A DNA stretch of 64,000 bases from Cytobacillus sp. FSL H8-0458. Its GTDB lineage: Bacteria > Bacillota > Bacilli > Bacillales > Cytobacillaceae. Below are positions 44,024 through 52,495 of the stretch, piece after piece. Every line of letters starts with the position of its first letter. Position 1 is the stretch's first letter. Where the stretch lies: contig NZ_JBBOBR010000001.1 in NCBI RefSeq assembly GCF_038002165.1, forward strand, positions 124,001-188,000, in the 5' to 3' direction. A model generated the notes under the pieces. It was not told the origin of the DNA and did no database searches. It saw nothing but the letters and a program-made list of their open reading frames with translations. The position numbers were made by a program, and so were the translations under genes.

Positions 44024-45727
44024 ATGGCAGAAGCAAAACCATGGCTTAAGCAATATCCGGCAGAAATCCCCTCAACTTTGTCATATCCAAAACAGCCGGT
44101 ACAGGATTATTTGAAAAATGCTGCAGAAGAATTTCCGGAAAAAATAGCAATCCACTTTATGGGTAAGGAATTCACATATAAATATATATATGAATCTTCC
44201 CTAAAGCTTGCTGCATATTTGCAGAGTCTTGGAATTGAAAAGGGAGACCGCGTAGCGATCATGCTTCCGAATACTCCTCAGTCCGTTATCAGCTATTACG
44301 GAATTCTGATGGCTGGCGGGATTGTTGTCCAGACAAATCCGCTGTACATGGAACGGGAATTGGAATACCAAATGAAAGATTCAGAAGCAAAAGCGATCAT
44401 TACAATGGATATCTTATTTCCCAGAGTGACCAAAGTGATGCCGCAGACAGAATTGAAGCATATAATTGTAACAGCAATCAAAGATGCACTTCCATTCCCT
44501 AAAAATCTAATATATCCTTATATCCAGAAAAAACAGTATGGTATTGTTGTAAATGTAAAACATGAAGGTCATAATCATTTGCTGACAGAAATATTAAAAA
44601 GACCGGCTGAGCCTCTTAGAATCCATGACTTCGATTTTGAAGAAGACTTGGCATTATTGCAGTACACAGGCGGCACGACTGGTTTTCCAAAGGGTGTCAT
44701 GCTATCGCACAGCAACCTGGTATCCAATACAGCAATGTGCAAGGCCTGGCTTTATAAGTGCAGGCGCGGCGAGGAGGTAGTGCTTGGCATACTGCCATTC
44801 TTTCACGTGTATGGAATGACAACTGTCATGATTTTATCTGTAATGGATGCGCATAAAATGGTACTCCTCCCGAAGTTTGATCCCGAAACTACCTTGAAAA
44901 CCATTCATAAACAAAGGCCGACCTTATTTCCTGGCGCCCCTACGATTTACATTGGGCTATTGAACCATCCGGATATAAAAAAATATGATCTATCTTCTAT
45001 AGACTCCTGCATCAGCGGATCTGCTGCCCTGCCAGTTGAAGTCCAGCAGAAATTTGAGGAAGTAACAGGAGGCAAGCTTGTAGAAGGCTACGGTTTGACT
45101 GAATCATCACCTGTTACACATGCAAACTTCTTATGGGATCGCCCCCGCGTCAAAGGCAGTATAGGTGTCCCATGGCCTGATACAGATGCAGCTATTTTTT
45201 CACTGGAGACAGGAGAAGCACTTCCGGCAGGAGAAGTTGGCGAAATTGCGGTTAAAGGTCCTCAGGTAATGAAAGGGTATTGGAACCGCCCGGAAGAAAC
45301 GGAGCAAACCTTAAGAGATGGCTGGCTTCTCACAGGTGATCTGGGCTATATGGATGAGAATGGATATTTCTATGTAGTGGACAGGAAGAAGGATATGATT
45401 ATTGCAGGGGGATTCAATATTTACCCGCGTGAAATAGAAGAAGTGCTATATGAGCATCCAGCAGTACAGGAAGTGGTTGTGGCTGGTATACCGGACCCGT
45501 ATCGCGGAGAAACAGTAAAAGCTTATATTGTGCTGAAGGAGGGAAAAGAGGCAGCGGAAGATGAACTGGATCAGTTTGCAAGAAAGCATCTGGCAGCTTA
45601 TAAAGTTCCACGTCTATATGAATTCCGCGGAGAGCTTCCTAAGACAGCAGTTGGAAAAATACTGAGAAGAGCATTAGTGGATGAAGAAAAGAAGAAATTT
45701 AAAGAAGAAGAGGAAAAGCGGGCTTAG
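44024..45727 (+). CDS. lcfA: Long-chain fatty-acid-CoA ligase
   Basis: A 567-residue acyl-CoA synthetase that activates fatty acids with ATP and CoA for beta-oxidation. The AMP-binding motif is LLQYTGGTTGFPKGVMLSHSNL (around 210-231), followed by VEGYGLTESSPVTH and, near 435-460, the hinge GWLLTGDLGYMDENGYFYVVDRKKDMIIAGGFNIYPREIEE, with the catalytic Lys in LPKTAVGKILRR. AAGGAGGG precedes the ATG. It heads the lcfA-fadR-fadB-etfB-etfA region, whose order matches Bacillus subtilis. Confidence 0.95.
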   Translation: MAEAKPWLKQYPAEIPSTLSYPKQPVQDYLKNAAEEFPEKIAIHFMGKEFTYKYIYESSLKLAAYLQSLGIEKGDRVAIMLPNTPQSVISYYGILMAGGIVVQTNPLYMERELEYQMKDSEAKAIITMDILFPRVTKVMPQTELKHIIVTAIKDALPFPKNLIYPYIQKKQYGIVVNVKHEGHNHLLTEILKRPAEPLRIHDFDFEEDLALLQYTGGTTGFPKGVMLSHSNLVSNTAMCKAWLYKCRRGEEVVLGILPFFHVYGMTTVMILSVMDAHKMVLLPKFDPETTLKTIHKQRPTLFPGAPTIYIGLLNHPDIKKYDLSSIDSCISGSAALPVEVQQKFEEVTGGKLVEGYGLTESSPVTHANFLWDRPRVKGSIGVPWPDTDAAIFSLETGEALPAGEVGEIAVKGPQVMKGYWNRPEETEQTLRDGWLLTGDLGYMDENGYFYVVDRKKDMIIAGGFNIYPREIEEVLYEHPAVQEVVVAGIPDPYRGETVKAYIVLKEGKEAAEDELDQFARKHLAAYKVPRLYEFRGELPKTAVGKILRRALVDEEKKKFKEEEEKRA

Positions 45728-45827
45728 CTTCAGAGACCGATTTTCAATCGGCTCTTTATTTTTGAAGCAATAAGCTTGTCCAGATATAAAGGAAATGCAA
45801 TAATAAAATATATTTACAGAGAAATTC

Positions 45828-45856
45828 TTGACACAAATGAATTGTCCTACTATTAT
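45828..45856 (+). promoter_or_regulatory. Promoter of fadR-fadB
   Basis: TTGACA and TATTAT are separated by 17 bases, placing the start point near 45863, right at the FadR operator. Confidence 0.65.
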
Positions 45857-45863
45857 AAAAATA

Positions 45864-45881
45864 TGAATGACGATTCATTCA
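45864..45881 (+). promoter_or_regulatory. FadR operator
   Basis: TGAATGACGATTCATTCA is a perfect inverted repeat of TGAATGA with a four-base centre, agreeing with the Bacillus FadR box TGAATGANTANTCATTCA at all but one central position. It covers the predicted start point of fadR-fadB, implying repression relieved by long-chain acyl-CoA. Confidence 0.85.
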
Positions 45882-46007
45882 TTTTAGTATTATTTTTCCA
45901 AAAAATAAACCAAGTGGATTGGCTGATCCCGGCAGCAGGCAAGGAATTTACCCCGGCCTGCTGCTCTAGAAATCAATGCCCCGTTTATTCTGAAAGGAGG
46001 GAGCCAC

Positions 46008-46592
46008 ATGAAAAAAACAAAGCCTAAATACCGGCAAATTATTGATGCGGCTGTAGTTGTGATCGCTGAAAATGGCTATCACCAGGCTCAGGTATCAAAG
46101 ATTGCCAAACAGGCTGGTGTCGCTGATGGCACCATCTACTTATATTTTAAAAACAAAGAAGATATATTAATATCCCTCTTTCAGGATAAAATGGGCTACT
46201 TTGTTGAGAAAATTGAAGAAAAAATTGCAGGAAAAGAGAAAGCTGCAGAGAAACTATTAATGATGGTAGAATCGCACTTTAGAATGCTCTCAGAAGACAA
46301 GCACCTGGCAATTGTAACCCAGCTCGAGTTGAGGCAGTCCAATAAAGATCTCCGCCATAAAATTAATGAGGTGCTGAAAGGCTACCTCACTTTAGTGGAA
46401 AGGATTCTTGATGACGGCAGGGAAAGCGGTGAGTTTCCAGCAGACCTGGACATCAGGCTGGCACGCCAGATGATTTTTGGCACCATGGACGAAACAGTGA
46501 CCACATGGGTAATGAATGAGCAGAAATATGATCTTACTGCATTGGCAGCGCCTGTTCATAAACTTTTAATCAGCGGGTGCGGAAAACCTTGA
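46008..46592 (+). CDS. fadR: Fatty acid metabolism regulator FadR (TetR family)
   Basis: A 194-residue TetR-family repressor. The helix-turn-helix is at about 8-52: YRQIIDAAVVVIAENGYHQAQVSKIAKQAGVADGTIYLYFKNKEDILISLF. The C-terminal part is the ligand-binding helical domain, which in Bacillus subtilis FadR (YsiA, also 194 residues) binds long-chain acyl-CoA and releases DNA. AAAGGAGGGAG precedes the ATG. Its own promoter carries a FadR operator, so it is autoregulated. Confidence 0.95.
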   Translation: MKKTKPKYRQIIDAAVVVIAENGYHQAQVSKIAKQAGVADGTIYLYFKNKEDILISLFQDKMGYFVEKIEEKIAGKEKAAEKLLMMVESHFRMLSEDKHLAIVTQLELRQSNKDLRHKINEVLKGYLTLVERILDDGRESGEFPADLDIRLARQMIFGTMDETVTTWVMNEQKYDLTALAAPVHKLLISGCGKP

Positions 46593-46631
46593 AGCTGTTA
46601 AAGTGCTCAATAATATAGTAGGAGTGATAGG

Positions 46632-47405
46632 ATGGAATACCTGAAATGGTCCCATAAGGACTTCGTAGCGACGATTACAATTGAACGTCCGCCTGCAAAT
46701 GCTCTTTCATCAGGTGTATTAAAAGAGCTTTCAGCTGTACTGGATGAAGTTGAATATAACAATGAAGTTAGAGTGATCCTAATTCATGGAGAAGGCAGAT
46801 TCTTTTCAGCAGGTGCTGATATAAAAGAATTTACAACTATTGAAAGCGGAGAAGACTTTTCAAGCTTAGCGACTTACGGACAGAATCTCTTTGATCGGAT
46901 GGAAAAGTTCCCTAAGCCAATTATTGCAGCCATTCATGGTGCTGCACTTGGCGGCGGCCTGGAGCTTGCTATGGGCTGTCATTTCCGTCTTGTAGCTGAA
47001 AACGCAAAGCTCGGTCTTCCGGAGCTTCAGCTTGGATTGATTCCCGGTTTTGCCGGTACTCAGCGGCTTCCCCGCTATGTAGGTGCTGCTCGTGCAGCTG
47101 AAATGCTGTTCACAAGTGACCCAATTACCGGGCTTGAAGCAGTGCAATACGGCTTGGCTAACCATGCCTATCCTGAGGACCAGCTTTTGGAAAATGCCTA
47201 TAAAATGGCAAAGAAAATTGCCAAGAAGAGCCCAGGCTCCATCAAGGCGGCTATTGAGCTATTAAATTTCGGAAAAACAGAACAATTCTACGAAGGTGTA
47301 AAGAAAGAAGCGGAACTGTTTGGAGAAGTATTTGTATCTGAAGATGGGAAGGAAGGCATATCTGCATTTATTAATAAGCGGGAGCCAAACTTCACCGGAA
47401 AATAG
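46632..47405 (+). CDS. fadB: Enoyl-CoA hydratase FadB
   Basis: A 257-residue crotonase-family enoyl-CoA hydratase for beta-oxidation. The oxyanion-hole motifs are FSAGADIKEFT and IHGAALGGGLELAMGCHFRLVAENAKLGLPELQLGLIPGFAGTQRLPR, which includes both Glu residues of an active hydratase (GLPELQLGLIPGFAG). TAGGAGTG precedes the ATG. It follows fadR by 39 bases and is expected to be co-transcribed with it. Confidence 0.93.
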   Translation: MEYLKWSHKDFVATITIERPPANALSSGVLKELSAVLDEVEYNNEVRVILIHGEGRFFSAGADIKEFTTIESGEDFSSLATYGQNLFDRMEKFPKPIIAAIHGAALGGGLELAMGCHFRLVAENAKLGLPELQLGLIPGFAGTQRLPRYVGAARAAEMLFTSDPITGLEAVQYGLANHAYPEDQLLENAYKMAKKIAKKSPGSIKAAIELLNFGKTEQFYEGVKKEAELFGEVFVSEDGKEGISAFINKREPNFTGK

Positions 47406-47453
47406 CGGTTAAAAGATTTGAGCTGAAAGATTACATTCATCCTAATAATCTAT

Positions 47454-47477
47454 TATAATAGACATGTAAGCGGTTAA
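47454..47477 (+). promoter_or_regulatory. etfB -10 element with cre-like site
   Basis: TATAAT (47454-47459) is followed by ATGTAAGCGGTTAAT (47463-47477), which matches 13 of 15 positions of the cre consensus and would overlap the start point. The -35 is poor (TTACAT). CcpA control of fatty-acid degradation genes is known in Bacillus subtilis. Confidence 0.45.
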
Positions 47478-47516
47478 TTTAATCTTCAGAAGATTCATTG
47501 GGTAAGTTATGGTCTG

Positions 47517-47552
47517 TGAGCGAGCGCCCGCTCAATTTTAATATAAGCGGGC
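47517..47552 (+). promoter_or_regulatory. GC-rich 18-bp palindrome and hairpin in the etfB leader
   Basis: TGAGCGAGCGCCCGCTCA (47517-47534) has the same length and outer bases as a FadR box. GCCCGCT (47526-47532) can alternatively pair with AGCGGGC (47546-47552). The two pairings share bases and exclude one another in RNA. Confidence 0.4.
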
Positions 47553-47670
47553 AGTTCGAAGCAGATGAACCTTTCTGTACGCATTAAATATTTTCAATCT
47601 TTCGAAGTGAAGAAATGTTTTAATTAATGGCTTTGTTATATGACAATGCTTAATTACTAGGAGGGAAATC

Positions 47671-48444
47671 ATGAACATCTACGTATTAATGAAGAGAACA
47701 TTTGATACTGAAGAAAAAATTACAATCTCCGGCGGCAAAATCAATGAAGATGGCGCTGAATTTATCATTAATCCATATGATGAATATGCAATTGAAGAAG
47801 CAATCCAGGTTCGCGATGCGAATGGGGGAGAAGTAACAGTTGTTTCTGTGGGAACAGAAGAAGCAGAAAAGCAGCTCCGTACCGCTCTTGCGATGGGTGC
47901 CGATAAAGCTGTTTTAATAAATACAGAAGATGATGTTGAAAATGGGGATCAGTTCACGACGGCAAAAATCTTATCCGAATTCCTGAAAGACAAAGATGCT
48001 GACTTAATCATTGCTGGGAATGTAGCAATTGATGGTGGTTCCGGACAGGTTGGACCGCGTGTAGCAGAGATTTTGGGAATTTCATATGTAACAACTATCA
48101 CTAAGCTTGATATTAATGGCAGCTCTGCCACAGTAGTGCGTGATGTTGAAGGGGATTCAGAAGTAATTGAGACATCTCTTCCATTATTGGTCACTGCCCA
48201 GCAGGGTCTGAATGAGCCTCGCTATCCGTCCTTGCCAGGAATTATGAAGGCGAAAAAGAAGCCTCTTGATGAGCTTGAGCTTGACGATCTTGATCTTGAT
48301 GAGGACGATGTTGAAGCTAAGACAAAGACAATTGAAATCTATATGCCGCCTAAAAAAGAAGCAGGAAAAGTTCTTGAAGGCGAATTGGAAGATCAAGTTA
48401 AGGAACTGGTGAAGCTTCTTCATACTGAAGCTAAAGTTGTCTGA
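47671..48444 (+). CDS. etfB: Electron transfer flavoprotein beta subunit
   Basis: A 257-residue ETF beta subunit. It begins MNIYVLMKRTFDTEEKITISGG and contains the AMP-binding ETF signature VAIDGGSGQVGPRVAEILGISYVTTITKLDI and EPRYPSLPGIMKAKKKPL. The acidic stretch LDELELDDLDLDEDDVEAKTK near 200 is a Bacillus-type insertion. With EtfA it passes electrons from acyl-CoA dehydrogenases to the quinone pool. AGGAGGG precedes the ATG; etfA follows after 41 bases. Confidence 0.95.
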   Translation: MNIYVLMKRTFDTEEKITISGGKINEDGAEFIINPYDEYAIEEAIQVRDANGGEVTVVSVGTEEAEKQLRTALAMGADKAVLINTEDDVENGDQFTTAKILSEFLKDKDADLIIAGNVAIDGGSGQVGPRVAEILGISYVTTITKLDINGSSATVVRDVEGDSEVIETSLPLLVTAQQGLNEPRYPSLPGIMKAKKKPLDELELDDLDLDEDDVEAKTKTIEIYMPPKKEAGKVLEGELEDQVKELVKLLHTEAKVV

Positions 48445-48485
48445 TCATCAATAACTGATTAATAATAACGCAGGGGGTAAAACAT

Positions 48486-49463
48486 ATGGCTAGAAAAGTA
48501 TTAGTGTTAGGTGAAGTCCGTGACGGTTCATTGCGTAATGTATCCTTCGAAGCTGTTGCAGCCGGTAAGACTGCATCAGAAGGCGGAGAAGTTGTAGGTG
48601 TCTTAATTGGTGATTCTGTAAGCGTTTTAGCTAATGAAATGATTCACTATGGTGCTGACCGTGTTGTAACAGTTGAAGATGAGAAGCTGAAGCAATATAC
48701 GCCTGATGGCTTTTCACAGGCTTTAATGGCTGTAATTGATTCCGAAAATCCAGAAGGTCTGATTTTTGGACATACAGCAATGGGGAAAGATCTTGCTCCT
48801 AAAATTGCTGCCAAGCTTGAGTCAGGTTTAATCTCTGACGTAACAAGCCTTGAAGAAGCAGGCGGCAATCTGGTCTTCACACGCCCGATTTATTCAGGCA
48901 AAGCCTTTGAAAAGAAAATTGTGACAGATGGCCTTCTTTTTGCAACAATCCGTCCAAATAACATAGCTCCTTTGGAAAAGGATGAATCAAGATCAGGAGA
49001 TGTTGCTTCTGTTGCTGCAGAAATCAAAGATCTTCGGACAATTATAAAGGAAGTTGTCCGCAAAGCGAGTGAAGGCGTTGATTTATCGGAAGCTAAGGTT
49101 ATTATTGCCGGCGGCCGCGGTGTTAAGAGCGAGGAAGGCTTTGAGCCATTAAAAGAGCTGGCTTCTGTTTTAAATGGGGCTGTAGGTGCATCACGTGGAG
49201 CCTGTGATGCTGATTATTGCGACTATTCACTGCAAATTGGACAGACGGGGAAGGTGGTAACACCAGATCTGTATATTGCATGCGGTATCTCCGGAGCTAT
49301 TCAGCACTTAGCGGGGATGTCCAACTCGAAAGTAATCGTAGCGATTAACAAAGATCCGGAAGCCAATATCTTTAAAGTAGCTGATTACGGTATTGTCGGA
49401 GACCTGTTTGAGGTTGTTCCGCTGTTAACAGAAGAGTTCAAAAAGCTTAAAGTAAACGCATAA
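48486..49463 (+). CDS. etfA: Electron transfer flavoprotein alpha subunit
   Basis: A 325-residue ETF alpha subunit, carrying FAD in its C-terminal half. Markers are VIIAGGRGVKSEEGFEPLKELA, the region GAVGASRGACDADYCDYSLQIGQTGKVVTPDLYIACGISGAIQHLAGM and the FAD-binding end SNSKVIVAINKDPEANIFKVADYGIVGDLFEVVPLLTEEFK. It forms a heterodimer with EtfB and accepts electrons from beta-oxidation dehydrogenases. The ATG follows AGGGGGTAAAAC. Confidence 0.96.
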   Translation: MARKVLVLGEVRDGSLRNVSFEAVAAGKTASEGGEVVGVLIGDSVSVLANEMIHYGADRVVTVEDEKLKQYTPDGFSQALMAVIDSENPEGLIFGHTAMGKDLAPKIAAKLESGLISDVTSLEEAGGNLVFTRPIYSGKAFEKKIVTDGLLFATIRPNNIAPLEKDESRSGDVASVAAEIKDLRTIIKEVVRKASEGVDLSEAKVIIAGGRGVKSEEGFEPLKELASVLNGAVGASRGACDADYCDYSLQIGQTGKVVTPDLYIACGISGAIQHLAGMSNSKVIVAINKDPEANIFKVADYGIVGDLFEVVPLLTEEFKKLKVNA

Positions 49464-49475
49464 GACAGTACAGCT

Positions 49476-49500
49476 AATGGGCGGCAGATGACCGCCCATT
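49476..49500 (+). terminator. Hairpin after etfA
   Basis: AATGGGCGG pairs with CCGCCCATT around a short loop. No T run follows, so it is a weak terminator or an RNA-stabilising stem. Confidence 0.5.
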
Positions 49501-49641
49501 ATACATAATGCCAATGCGGAAAGAAAGGGAATAATCTGCTTCAAATAGGGTAAATTACGATCGAGCAGATTGTTCGCAACATAGTATAAACGATGATATA
49601 CTGTCGTTAGTATTTGAGTTAAATTTTAGGAGGCATATCAA

Positions 49642-49956
49642 ATGGCTATTACACACGCAACTGACCAAAACTTCACTGCTGAAACTGGTTCGGGATTAGT
49701 ATTGGCAGATTTCTGGGCTCCATGGTGCGGCCCTTGTAAAATGATCGCTCCTGTATTAGAAGAACTTGATTCTGAAATGGGCGATAAAGTCAAAATTGTA
49801 AAAATCGATGTTGACGAAAACCAGGAAACAGCCGGCAAGTTTGGCGTAATGAGCATCCCAACTTTGATCGTACTAAAAGACGGTGAAGTGGTGGATAAAG
49901 CGGTTGGCTTCCAGCCGAAAGAAGCTCTTGCTGAATTACTTTCAAAGCATGCTTAA
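49642..49956 (+). CDS. trxA: Thioredoxin
   Basis: A 104-residue thioredoxin, the general protein disulfide reductase, with the active-site motif FWAPWCGPCKM (Cys29 and Cys32) and the cis-proline in MSIPTLIVLKDGEVV. TTAGGAGG precedes the ATG. In Bacillus subtilis trxA is essential and induced by stress; here a dyad AGTATA-N8-TATACT (49583-49602) overlaps the probable -10. It stands between etfA and uvrC as in Bacillus subtilis. Confidence 0.97.
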   Translation: MAITHATDQNFTAETGSGLVLADFWAPWCGPCKMIAPVLEELDSEMGDKVKIVKIDVDENQETAGKFGVMSIPTLIVLKDGEVVDKAVGFQPKEALAELLSKHA

Positions 49957-49965
49957 TCTATAAGA

Positions 49966-50004
49966 AATTTCCCGGTGTCCCATGCGGACATCGGGATTTT
50001 TTTA
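49966..50004 (+). terminator. Terminator after trxA
   Basis: AATTTCCCGGTGTCC pairs with GGACATCGGGATTTT (one mispair), followed by T residues. Confidence 0.85.
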
Positions 50005-50204
50005 TCATTTGAGTTTAGCAGTTATGCTGCAGGTTTCCCAGCTGATATAATAAGATTGGAATGCAGTGCTTTTATTATGCAGACTAATCTTCATGGCGAG
50101 CTTGCATACCAAGTGATTAAGAAAATTTAAAATTAATGTTAGATAAAATCTTTCCTAAAAGATCCTTACAATAAGAAAATTTTTAATCGGGGAGGTGGAG
50201 TGCC

Positions 50205-51998
50205 ATGAATGAAACGATAAAAAATAAACTGATGCTGCTGCCTGCCCAGCCAGGCTGCTATTTAATGAAGGACAGGCAGGGAACCATTATCTATGTGGGG
50301 AAAGCCAAAATTCTCAGAAATCGGGTCAGATCCTATTTTACAGGCTCACATGACGGAAAAACATTAAGACTTGTTAATGAGATCGTGGACTTTGAGTACA
50401 TTGTCACATCTTCAGATATGGAAGCATTGATTCTAGAGATGAATCTGATCAAGAAATATGATCCCAAATATAATGTAATGCTGAAGGACGATAAGAGCTA
50501 CCCATTTATCAAATTGACGGCCGAACGCCATCCCCGTCTGATTACAACCAGAAAAGTAAAAAAAGACAGGGGAAAATACTTTGGTCCTTATCCCAACGTG
50601 CAGGCTGCCAATGAAACAAAAAAGCTGCTCGACCGTATTTACCCTCTCCGGAAATGTTCAACTCTTCCGGACAGAGTTTGCCTTTATTATCACTTAGGCC
50701 AATGTCTTGCACCATGTGTAAAGGAAGTAAGTGAAGACCAATATAAGCAAATGACAGATGAAATTGCGAAATTCTTAAATGGCGGATACAAAGAGATTAA
50801 AAAAGAACTTATTGCAAAAATGACAGCCGCTGCAGAAGAATTGGACTTTGAACGAGCATCAGAGCTCAGAGATAAAATTGCCCATATAGATGCAACGATG
50901 GAAAAGCAAAAAATGACAATGACAGATTTTACAGATCGGGATGTATTTGGATATGCAGTTGATAAAGGGTGGATGTGTGTCCAGGTCTTCTTTATCAGGC
51001 AGGGTAAGCTCATCGAACGGGATGTATCAATGTTCCCGATTTATAATGAGCCGGAAGAAGAAATTTTAACGTTCCTCGGCCAGTTTTATACTAAAGCAAA
51101 TCACTTTAAACCCCGTGAAATATTGGCACCCGATTCCGTTGATACAGTCATGGCAGAACAGCTTCTTGATGTAAAAGTGCTAAAGCCGCAGCGCGGGCAA
51201 AAAAAGGACCTGGTGAAGCTTGCTTATAAAAATGCAAAAATTGCTCTCCAGGAGAAGTTTTCTTTAATAGAGCGTGATGAAGAACGGACTATTAAAGCTG
51301 TTGAAAATCTGGGTGAGCAGCTTGGAATTTATACTCCTCACCGGATTGAAGCATTTGATAATTCAAATATCCAGGGGACGGACCCTGTTTCTGCCATGAT
51401 CGTCTTCATTGATGGCAAACCGGAGAAAAGAGAGTATCGAAAATATAAAATAAAGTCCGTCAAAGGTCCTGATGATTATGAATCCATGAGAGAAGTGGTC
51501 CGGCGCAGATATACAAGGGTACTAAAAGAAGAATTGCCGCTTCCGGACTTAATCTTGATTGATGGAGGAAAAGGGCATGTTGAAGCTGTACGGGATGTGC
51601 TTGAAAATGAGCTTGGTCTGGATATTCCGATTTCAGGCCTGGTGAAGGATGAGAAGCACAGAACTTCACAGCTTTTATATGGTAATCCGCTTCAAATTAT
51701 TCCGCTTGCAAGGAACAGCCAGGAATTCTACCTGCTGCAGAGGATTCAGGATGAAGTTCATCGCTTTGCGATTACTTTTCACCGCCAGCTTCGCGGAAAA
51801 AGTGCCTTTCAGTCTATCCTGGATGAAATTCCGGGCATAGGTGAAAAGCGAAAGAAACAGCTGCTGAAGGCCTTTGGATCTGTTAAGAAAATGAAAGAGG
51901 CACCAATTGAGGAGTTTAGAAAAATAGGCATTCCGGCAAATGTTGCTGAGGAGTTAAAGCAGAGATTTGAGGAACAAAATGGAAACTCCAAGTCTTAA
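50205..51998 (+). CDS. uvrC: UvrABC excinuclease subunit C
   Basis: A 597-residue UvrC that makes both incisions in nucleotide excision repair. The GIY-YIG nuclease covers about 12-95 ([31 protein letters not shown]), the Cys-containing region follows ([23 protein letters not shown]), then the UVR motif (about 200-235), the RNase H-like endonuclease domain ([36 protein letters not shown]) and a C-terminal helix-hairpin-helix pair ([21 protein letters not shown]). The ATG follows GGGGAGGTGGAG. Length is the family norm. Confidence 0.96.
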   Translation: MNETIKNKLMLLPAQPGCYLMKDRQGTIIYVGKAKILRNRVRSYFTGSHDGKTLRLVNEIVDFEYIVTSSDMEALILEMNLIKKYDPKYNVMLKDDKSYPFIKLTAERHPRLITTRKVKKDRGKYFGPYPNVQAANETKKLLDRIYPLRKCSTLPDRVCLYYHLGQCLAPCVKEVSEDQYKQMTDEIAKFLNGGYKEIKKELIAKMTAAAEELDFERASELRDKIAHIDATMEKQKMTMTDFTDRDVFGYAVDKGWMCVQVFFIRQGKLIERDVSMFPIYNEPEEEILTFLGQFYTKANHFKPREILAPDSVDTVMAEQLLDVKVLKPQRGQKKDLVKLAYKNAKIALQEKFSLIERDEERTIKAVENLGEQLGIYTPHRIEAFDNSNIQGTDPVSAMIVFIDGKPEKREYRKYKIKSVKGPDDYESMREVVRRRYTRVLKEELPLPDLILIDGGKGHVEAVRDVLENELGLDIPISGLVKDEKHRTSQLLYGNPLQIIPLARNSQEFYLLQRIQDEVHRFAITFHRQLRGKSAFQSILDEIPGIGEKRKKQLLKAFGSVKKMKEAPIEEFRKIGIPANVAEELKQRFEEQNGNSKS

Positions 51999-52005
51999 AT
52001 GGATA

Positions 52006-52034
52006 TAGACAGAAAAATTCAGACATGTTATACT
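52006..52034 (+). promoter_or_regulatory. Promoter of the lysC riboswitch transcript
   Basis: TAGACA and TATACT are separated by 17 bases, with TG before the -10 (extended -10). Confidence 0.65.
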
Positions 52035-52113
52035 AATTGAAACTTTATATCAATATCACTTTATAGCGATAAAGCGCATGTCCATTTAGTTTATACAAGG
52101 TAAACTATTGGAC

Positions 52114-52372
52114 TTAATCGTTAAGTGAAGGTAGAGGTGCGAACTTCATCAGTAAAAGCTTGGAGAAGAATGAGCTTCCATGAAAAGCTTTGAAAGGGTA
52201 TGTTCGCCGAAGTGGAGAAAATCTCATCATTTTCTCTGCTGGTTCTGCATTGAATAAATGCAGGATTGTCAGGACATTGCCGTCCTGGAGAGCTATCTCA
52301 CTGTGTTTGCTCACTTATACATTTTGGCTGCACAGCAATGGGATAGTTAAACTATTCCATTGCTTTTTTTAT
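52114..52372 (+). promoter_or_regulatory. Lysine riboswitch (L box) with terminator, upstream of lysC
   Basis: The leader contains GTGAAGGTAGAGGTGCGAAC and ATCAGTAAAAGC, the conserved 5' part of the lysine aptamer, then GAGAAAAT/ATTTTCTC, CTGCATT/AATGCAG and AGGAC/GTCCT stems closing near 52300. The terminator AGCAATGGGATAGT/ACTATTCCATTGCT with its T run is at 52334-52372. Lysine binding is expected to end transcription before lysC. Confidence 0.88.
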
Positions 52373-52495
52373 TGCCCAAAAGGGGTATTTTAGATTTAAG
52401 GCCATTGTCAAATACAGCAGAGTGAACTGTTAAGCTTCACATACATAGGACGGCAAATCATAAAATTACGATTTCTTTAGAAAGAAGGGAAAGCT

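Noticed and set aside
45776..46027. 83-codon frame before fadR
   Set aside because: It spans the fadR promoter and operator and overlaps the fadR start in another frame, with no good ribosome binding site.
52190..52393. 67-codon frame before lysC
   Set aside because: It lies within the lysine riboswitch and its terminator.
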